Made by a program: the position numbers and the translations under genes. This document shows, in pieces, positions 58,201-64,000 of a stretch of 64,000 nt of DNA. Origin of the DNA: Corylus avellana (Eukaryota; Streptophyta; Magnoliopsida; Fagales; Betulaceae). The notes under the pieces were generated by a model. That model saw only the letters and a program-made list of their open reading frames with translations, searched no databases and was not told the DNA's origin. Position 1 is the stretch's first letter. The number at the start of each line of letters is the position of its first letter. The DNA lies in the NCBI RefSeq assembly GCF_901000735.1, contig NC_081548.1:7257364-7321363 (forward strand). Reading direction: 5' to 3'.

Positions 58201-59490
58201 ACCTTCGACAATGGCTTTCTTTGTTTTGGAAGCAACATTAGGGAGAATCTTAACCTTGGATAATCTAAGAAGAAGGCATGTCATAGTAATGGACTGGTAT
58301 TTGTGTAAGGAAGAGCGATGAATCCATTGATCATCTTCTGTTCCATTTTGAAGTAGCTAGAGATTTGTAGCCTGTAGGTTTCAGATTTTCGTCTTTTTGA
58401 GATAGAGTGGGTAATTCCCCCCAACGGGTGGTGGAGTTATTGGCGAGTTGAGGAGGCTAGTTTGGTAGCCACTACAATTTAAAAGCTTGGAGAATGGCCC
58501 CCTCTTTGTGTGATGTGGTGTATCTAGAGAAAATGTAACTCCTCAAACTTTGAAGATTTTGTAAGAATAGTGAATGATTACTATAGTAGTTCTCACTTTT
58601 CTAATTTTTTGGAATTTTTGGATTTATGTTCTTTTTTGTCCCCTAAGTGAGTGTCTCTCCTGTATACTTCTTGTGTAGTTGGGTTGCACCCTCTTTGTGC
58701 TTTCTTACAAGATTGAATTACTTATAATACAAATATTTATCTCTTGTTCTAACCAAGATTAGTGTCACCTAATGCCCATGACAAATGATAGGTTCCAGTG
58801 ACTTTTATCTCAAAAAATACCTTCAAACAATTAAGCAATCACCGACTTATACATTCAAATAAAAGAAAGATAAAAAATCTAAAACAAACCAAAATTTTAC
58901 ATGTAGATTTTCCCTCAAAAAAAATTCCGATACATATGAAATAACGCGAACTATAACTTTATATTATACCAGAAGAACACGAAAATGAAGAAACAGTTAT
59001 ACATATGAAGTATAATAATAACGGATTTTCCAATCCCTGTTTGGTTGACAAGAAAACCCTAAGGAAAACAAAACAGAATTTCTTATCTGACAGTCAAAAC
59101 TGCTCTGCCCCCGAAGACCAAATCCATCAGCTCAATATAAATATAAAGTCTCAGAAAAGCGCAAATTTTAATCATTTTCTCAAAATAATATATAAAATTG
59201 AATTCCTATTTTCTCTTACCGTCTATCAGAGAAAATATTTAGCGTAGAGGTAGAGCAATTGAAAAAATCACAAAAAAAAATTAGAAGAAAAAGAATAGAA
59301 CAGATCTTCGGCGACTAAACCCTAATCCTAATAACCATCAATAAGCGACCTATGTAAACGTATCTAAGTAGGAAAAGAGGGAGACCTTGCGCTTGAGATT
59401 GTAGCGGTGCCATTCAGACTTGTAATGTAGCTTTTGCTCCGCATCGTCGTTGAACTCTTGGTTGCACGAGTTGCAGGTTAGCCCAGGCAT
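55287..59490 (-). CDS. REIL: REI1/ZNF622-like cytoplasmic 60S biogenesis factor
   Basis: Five minus-strand exons: 59386-59490, 56226-56804, 55944-56113, 55579-55797 and 55287-55446. They give 410 residues, a normal length. The first zinc finger begins [13 protein letters not shown] with C6, C9, H22 and H28. The second is [20 protein letters not shown] (C70, C73, H86, H92). The third is [20 protein letters not shown], the fourth [10 protein letters not shown]...[10 protein letters not shown]. Acidic linkers lie between ([29 protein letters not shown]). The C-terminus has the family-typical [17 protein letters not shown] and [14 protein letters not shown]1 releases the ARX1-type export factor from late 60S particles in the cytoplasm (yeast knowledge). 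Intron 1 is 2.6 kb and carries a LINE relic. Plants often have two copies (REIL1/2); which one is not decided. Confidence 0.94.
57480..58740 (+). mobile_element. Decayed LINE ORF2 fragment
   Basis: Around 57571-57665 the frame reads [20 protein letters not shown] then VFGNV, typical of plant LINE ORF2 just before reverse transcriptase. The rest resembles the 3' third of such elements with many stops (WKR-like and zinc-binding-like remnants, then a CCTGTATACTTCTTGTGTAG tail). The central RT is absent, so it is internally deleted. No poly-A or target duplication was found. It lies in REI1 intron 1, antisense to the gene. Confidence 0.6.
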
Positions 59491-60470
59491 TTTGTGCGAT
59501 TCAATCTGAATTCAGAGAATGAGGGAAAAAAGAAAAGGTGTAAATGACGAGGTCTGAATGTGGGGGAGATACCTTTTTGTCACAGAAGAAAAATTCCTGC
59601 AAAGCATGAAAGATACGACGGCTCGTACACAGTGAAATGGTGATGAAAGATCAGCCGCCAGACGCTTGCGCAAGCGCTTCGGTATTGCTATGGGCTTTGC
59701 GATTATGGTGGGCCTTTGGGCCCGAATACGACATCTTGCATCAAATATCTAAGGTAACATAAGGGCACTTTAGAATTGTGATTATGTGCGAATAATTTGC
59801 ATTTTTAAAAGATATTGTAAAATATAAGGCGTTTGACATTACAATTTAAAAATACTTAATCTAAAATAAAAATAAAAATCTACAATTTTTATAAGCAAAT
59901 TAGGAAGTGCTTATTTGAAAAGACACGAATTTATACGAAAATCACAATTTTGCATAACAAATATTTGATAAGAAAATAAAGAAACTTTTTAACATGTTTT
60001 ACCAAACTCCTTTACGATTTCAAAAATACAATTTTTAAAATCACACTAAATGAAACCCCAATCTCAAACAGACCTTAAGTTTTTTTTTATCAAAATCTCA
60101 ATTTACCCTTTAAAATTGTGTGTTCTAAAAAAAAAAAAAAAAAAAAATCTCATTACCTGCAATTTGAGAAGACATATTTACGTTTTCAAATCACAATTTT
60201 TTTAAAAACTGCAATTTCAAACGGTCTATTTTCAACTATTTAGCTAAAAATCGCATTTTTTTTTTATCTATAAAATCACAATGCCAAACTTAAGAGCGTG
60301 AATTAAGGACCCTAAAAATGTGACAAGTGAGATAACTCAAACTATGGGAAATATGGCCATTTCATGATTTCGTTAAACCTTTCAAACAACAATACTCTCT
60401 AAGATTACAACATCATGAATAAAAATAAAATATTCTTCTACCCATATTAAATGATATTTTTTAGTGAACA
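59491..60470. other. REI1 upstream region and intergenic DNA
   Basis: The promoter and leader of the REI1-like gene should lie in the first few hundred bases. From about 59820 to 60260 poly-A/T-rich foldback-like DNA (ACAATTTAAAAAT, AAAATCACACTAAATG, CCCAATCTCAAACAG) resembles the TTTGGGATT MITE group. No gene. Confidence 0.4.
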
Positions 60471-61012
60471 TGATATAAACCTTGGGTATAACTCATTCTT
60501 GAAAATCAGCTTGCAAAAGAATGGTGTCCAAGAGCTTATATACATATGGTCAATATTAGACTTAACCCACGTGAGACACTAGAATCGTAACATACCACCA
60601 CGTTCTGTAGCCGATGTCCACGACGGTCAATTCTATTGACACTAACCTGATGGTAGCTATTTTTCTTTTGGCAGCTCCACACATCTATCAATATTTAATG
60701 ACTTAATGCTCTGTTCATACATAGTACCAAGATATTTTAATCCAGCCTATAGGTCGCCTCCTTCATGACTCAACCACAAAGCAGCAACTCATTATATTCC
60801 ATACTCAACGTAATGGCTAACTCTGATACCAAATGATACAAATTTCGGAGAAAACTCACCCTTGAAAACCAGCTTGCAAGGGAATGGTGTCAAAGAATTT
60901 ACATACACATGGTCAAGATTAGATTTAACCCACATAAGACACTAGAATCGTAACAAAATATTTCATGATTTCATTAAACCTTTCAAACACCTATACTCTC
61001 TAATATTACAAT
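60358..61012. repeat. Duplicated flanks around the 485-bp TRIM
   Basis: ATTTCATGATTTCGTTAAAC (about 60359) recurs right of the TRIM at about 60960 (ATTTCATGATTTCATTAAAC), with about 50 bp of homology ending in ACTCTCTAA-ATTACAA. This is far longer than a target duplication. Confidence 0.7.
60471..60955 (-). mobile_element. TRIM retrotransposon of 485 bp with 122-bp LTRs
   Basis: LTRs 60471-60592 and 60834-60955 are both 122 bp; on the minus strand they start TGTTACGATTCTAGTGTCT. The right-hand LTR ends with TTTGTATCA, the left-hand with TTTATATCA. A primer-site word TGGTATCAGAG (60831-60821, minus) lies next to the right-hand (5') LTR. The 241-bp interior is non-coding. The left LTR keeps a TATATAAG box. 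Terminal 5-mers do not match. Confidence 0.8.
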
Positions 61013-61059
61013 TGAAAATACAATAACGACTCCAAACACACCTAGATGGGGGGTGGGGG

Positions 61060-61392
61060 GGAAATTTACTTTACCCCATTAAGTTTTAAGGTTTTTTCAA
61101 TTTAAACTCCAAAGTTTAAAAATTAGCAATGTACCCCCTAATGTTTCAAAAAATTTCAATTTAAACCTTCCGTTACTAATTTTCGTTAAATTTGACGGAA
61201 ATTAAAATATAAAAAAAAAAGAAGCCTAAATTAAGTAATTTTATAGATTTCCGTTCAATTTGACGAAAATTTGTAACGGAAGGTTTAAATTGAAAATTTT
61301 TGAAACATTAAGGAGGTACATTGTCAATTTTTAAACTTTGGGGTTCAAATTGAAAAACACCTGAAACTTCAGGGGGTAAAATAGATTTTTCC
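61060..61392. mobile_element. Large foldback MITE with about 150-bp arms
   Basis: The left arm (61060-61225) contains CCGTTACTAATTTTCGTTAA. The right arm (about 61245-61392) is its near complement, with AATTTGTAACGGAAGGTTTA. Ends are GAAATTTACTTTACCCC and, complemented, GGGAAAAATCTATTTTACCC. Nearly the whole element can form one hairpin. Confidence 0.8.
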
Positions 61393-62106
61393 CTATATAT
61401 AAACAGTTTTTTTTTTTTTTTTTGGAACGTGATATATAAAATCTACAGAACTCATACCCAACAACAATATATTCATATAATAAGCCTTTTACAGAATTCT
61501 TAAAACAATTATCCAATAGAAATCCTAAACAAAAACCCAATGAATACAAAAATCAAAAATCAAACCTCAAAACTCCATTAACCCATAAATTTCCACTAGA
61601 ATTCTCATGATCCAAATACCAATGTGAAATATAAAACAATAATAAACATGAATCAAACTTAGGAGGAGGAATATAGAAAATTGACATAAATATCTATATA
61701 TTCAACTCATATGAAGCAAGAAATAAAAACATTCTCAAGTTGATAGAATGATAAACAGGAAAAAAGAGCAGAAATTTCTTACCTTGAGAAATTAGTCAAC
61801 GTTGATGTGCCAAGTTTGAAAGAAAATTTTGAGATAAGTTTCTGAGTACGTGAGGAAAGATAAGAGTTTTGGCTTATCTAAAATAGCCAAAGAGAAGGTG
61901 AGTATATTCCAAGTGGCTATAAAAGAATGTTTCATGAGTTACAAGTGTCAGGGAAGAAAATGGAAGAAAGACCCGTGGACATATCCTTTCTTGTAGGCCA
62001 CAGTGAATATGAGATTTTTTTTAGATAAACAGTTAAATATCTTTTAGGTTCTAAAAGAGTGAATAGGTTAAGGGAAAAAAAATCCCTCACAAGTCCTATT
62101 TTAACG
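61393..62106. other. Spacer between foldback elements
   Basis: AT-rich; no gene or repeat boundary recognised. Confidence 0.4.
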
Positions 62107-62131
62107 ATATATATATATATATATATATATA
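62107..62131. repeat. AT dinucleotide microsatellite
   Basis: Uninterrupted run of 25 bp directly left of the second foldback element. Confidence 0.9.
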
Positions 62132-62135
62132 ATAA

Positions 62136-62546
62136 GGAAAAATTACATTTTACCTCTCAAAGTTGACAATATTTTTCAATTCGAACACTAAAGTTTCAAT
62201 TTTTGCAATCCACCCCTCCAAAATTTCAAATTTTTGCAATTTGACAAATTGTATCCAAAACTTTCCTTATTGCCCTTAATTTTTATTTATTTTATTTTTT
62301 ATAAAAAAAATTTTATAAAAAAATTCGGGGTGGCCATCTGGCCATTTTTGCATCTCCAATTTTTTTTTTTTTTTTTTTTTAAAAGAAAAAATTAAAATTA
62401 TGGGCAATATGAGAATTTTGGGATAATATTGGTCGAATTGAAAAAAAAATTGGAACTTTGTGGGGGTGGATTGCAAAAATTAAAACTTTGGTGTTCGAAT
62501 TGAAAAACACTATTAACTTTGGGCGGGTAAACTGTAATTTTCTCTA
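62136..62546. mobile_element. Second large foldback MITE
   Basis: Left GGAAAAATTACATTTTACCT and, from the right end complemented, AGAGAAAATTACAGTTTACC. Arms of about 140 bp share CACTAAAGTTTCAATTTTTG and TGCAATCCACCCC in complement. The centre has poly-T and a GGCCATCTGGCCA palindrome. Related in style to the 61.06-kb element but with different sequence. Confidence 0.75.
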
Positions 62547-62944
62547 ATAATTATTTATCTATAAATAATTACCTAATAGATAAGTAATATTAATAGCACT
62601 TATAATACACATAAAAATGCTTTAAAATTCTATTTTAAATCTATAAAATTTACAGGGTGTCACTCACATAAGCTTAGGCTTAGGTAACCACAAAACTAGT
62701 CCAAAGAGCAAATCTTCATCTCATGCATATTAAGAACATTCTAAAACATAATGAACCAAGAAAGAAACATGAAAAATTAATGGACTATTAAGAAGCATAT
62801 GACAAACCAAAACAAAATATTTTTGTCTTTTTGAAATTATCAAAACATAAATGCTCACAAAGAAAAAAGCAAAGCAAAACAAAACAACATGCACTAGGAT
62901 AAGCAAAGAATGTAAGATAACAATCCTAGGCATGTGAAAGACTC

Positions 62945-63899
62945 GCCTAACCAATGGTGAGCTCATAACCACTCCCCCTAAATGGGTGAGTAGTATCATC
63001 CTTCCTAACCCAACTTTGAGTGATCATAGGTCCAGATTTTTTATGCTTCTCAATCTCATCTAATCTAGATAACATTTTCTTCATCATCATGAATATCCCA
63101 TCATAATCTTTTCTAGAGTACGAATTCTCATTTTTATGCACATGTTTAAGATGAAAACACTTTGGTCAAATGTGACCAACCTTACCACAATGATGACATG
63201 TAGGAACAAACCTTTGAGAAGGTACATGTCTAGGAGGATGCACAACTCTAGGCTTAGGGTAAGATGCATAAATTTTAACAAACATTTTCTTACCTTCCTT
63301 ACCTTGAGGAGTTGCAGCAGCTGCATGTTTTTCTTTCTTTGGAGCAGCCGAATTATTCCAAGGTCTTTGGGATTTCAACTGAAAACAGTTTGGTCTAATG
63401 TGACCAACAATCTCACAATGGTGGTGGCATGTAGGAACAAACTTGGCTTGAGTTTGTTTCTTAGAAGAAGTTTTGGATTTGGGCTTCACACAATTATTCA
63501 AGCAACAGGAATTGCCCTCATCCAAGGAGGCTATATTAGCCTTAGCTTCTTCAACATTCACAGCTTAACATTCAAAATCTCATTTTCAGAATTAGAAGCA
63601 TGCATGTGAAGTAGATACACTCAACTTATCATCAATTATACTAGACTTGTTAGAAACAGTTTCTTCAACACAAAGAAAACTTTTCAGATTATCACTAAAG
63701 GAATCTTGTGAGAGTTCCTTAGAAACTTTCAAGTCACTCTCAAGTGATATAATCTTCTCAACAAGCATAGAAACCTCAAATTTTAAAGTGTCTATCAAGG
63801 CATGTGATTTAGACAAATCATTATTCAAAGACTCTTTCTCATATTTCAAAGTGTCTATCAAGATATGTGATTCAGACAGTTCATCTTCCAAAGACTTTT
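62945..63899 (-). pseudogene. Decayed copia-type gag with two zinc knuckles
   Basis: All pieces lie in one minus-strand frame, broken by nonsense codons (one near 63897, one at 63592-63594, one at 63166-63168 inside a knuckle, where GHIRP would be expected). A coiled-coil-like region (63592-63891) with a twice-repeated SxxLIDTLK motif is followed by two knuckles: CHHHCEIVGHIRPNC (about 63405-63450, spacing altered) and CHHCGKVGH plus a stop (about 63166-63200). It ends with SYSRKDYDGIF...THPFRGSG, a style typical of gag next to protease in TNT1-like copia elements. The rest of the element would lie outside or is lost. Confidence 0.7.
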
Positions 63900-64000
63900 A
63901 CATGCTTAACATTTAAGGCTGACAAAATAGGTACCCGTTTATCTTATGCATGTAACTATTCTTTATGACGCCTAGATGAACCTTATTATAAAAAAACATG

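Noticed and set aside
1..64000. Bacterial-type features (operons, CRISPR arrays, attachment sites, origins)
   Set aside because: Gene structure is clearly eukaryotic; no regularly spaced direct repeats of CRISPR type were seen.

Overview
The window is nuclear DNA of a flowering plant, most likely a woody eudicot. Genes have many short exons with GT-AG introns that are AT-rich and full of transposons, and the encoded proteins resemble dicot homologues. The poly-T/GATAAGTAA LINE tails resemble those I remember from Fagales genomes, but that is only a weak hint. There is no operon structure, CRISPR or phage. All splice junctions were placed by reading frame, consensus splice sites and family knowledge, without transcript data.

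Six protein-coding genes are supported. (1) 71-2722 (+): 3' half of a PWP1-type WD40 protein (ribosome biogenesis/chromatin), cut by the left edge. (2) 7018-16451 (+): an HBS1-type translational GTPase of ribosome rescue. Its third intron holds an in-frame optional exon (8189-8425) that fits the plant HBS1/SKI7 alternative-splicing system. (3) 23608-25210 (+): a DUF1644 zinc-binding protein with a long leader intron and upstream ORFs. (4) 30453-32324 (-): a lysine-rich Myb-like protein of the RNA polymerase I termination factor type. (5) 47338-52238 (-): V-ATPase subunit F in four small exons over 4.9 kb. (6) 55287-59490 (-): a REI1/ZNF622-type 60S maturation factor. Three or four of the six act in ribosome or RNA surveillance biology (PWP1, HBS1/SKI7, Pol I termination factor, REI1). 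In a plant genome this is probably chance clustering and not co-regulation.

The rest is dominated by transposable elements, many with readable boundaries. These include a 5'-truncated LINE with a perfect 16-bp target duplication, very short LINE tails with target duplications, and an internally deleted LINE. There is a complete but decayed 5.3-kb Ty1/copia element with non-canonical TA...TA LTR ends, two miniature LTR retrotransposons (TRIMs), tRNA-derived SINEs, a gypsy relic and a decayed copia gag at the right edge. MITEs include a 9-bp-TSD Mutator-like one and an 8-bp-TSD hAT-like one that splits a tandem duplication. One MITE is nested in an older MITE, and two large foldback elements lie near 61-62.5 kb.

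The best candidate for real biology beyond annotation is the optional 79-codon exon of the HBS1 gene.
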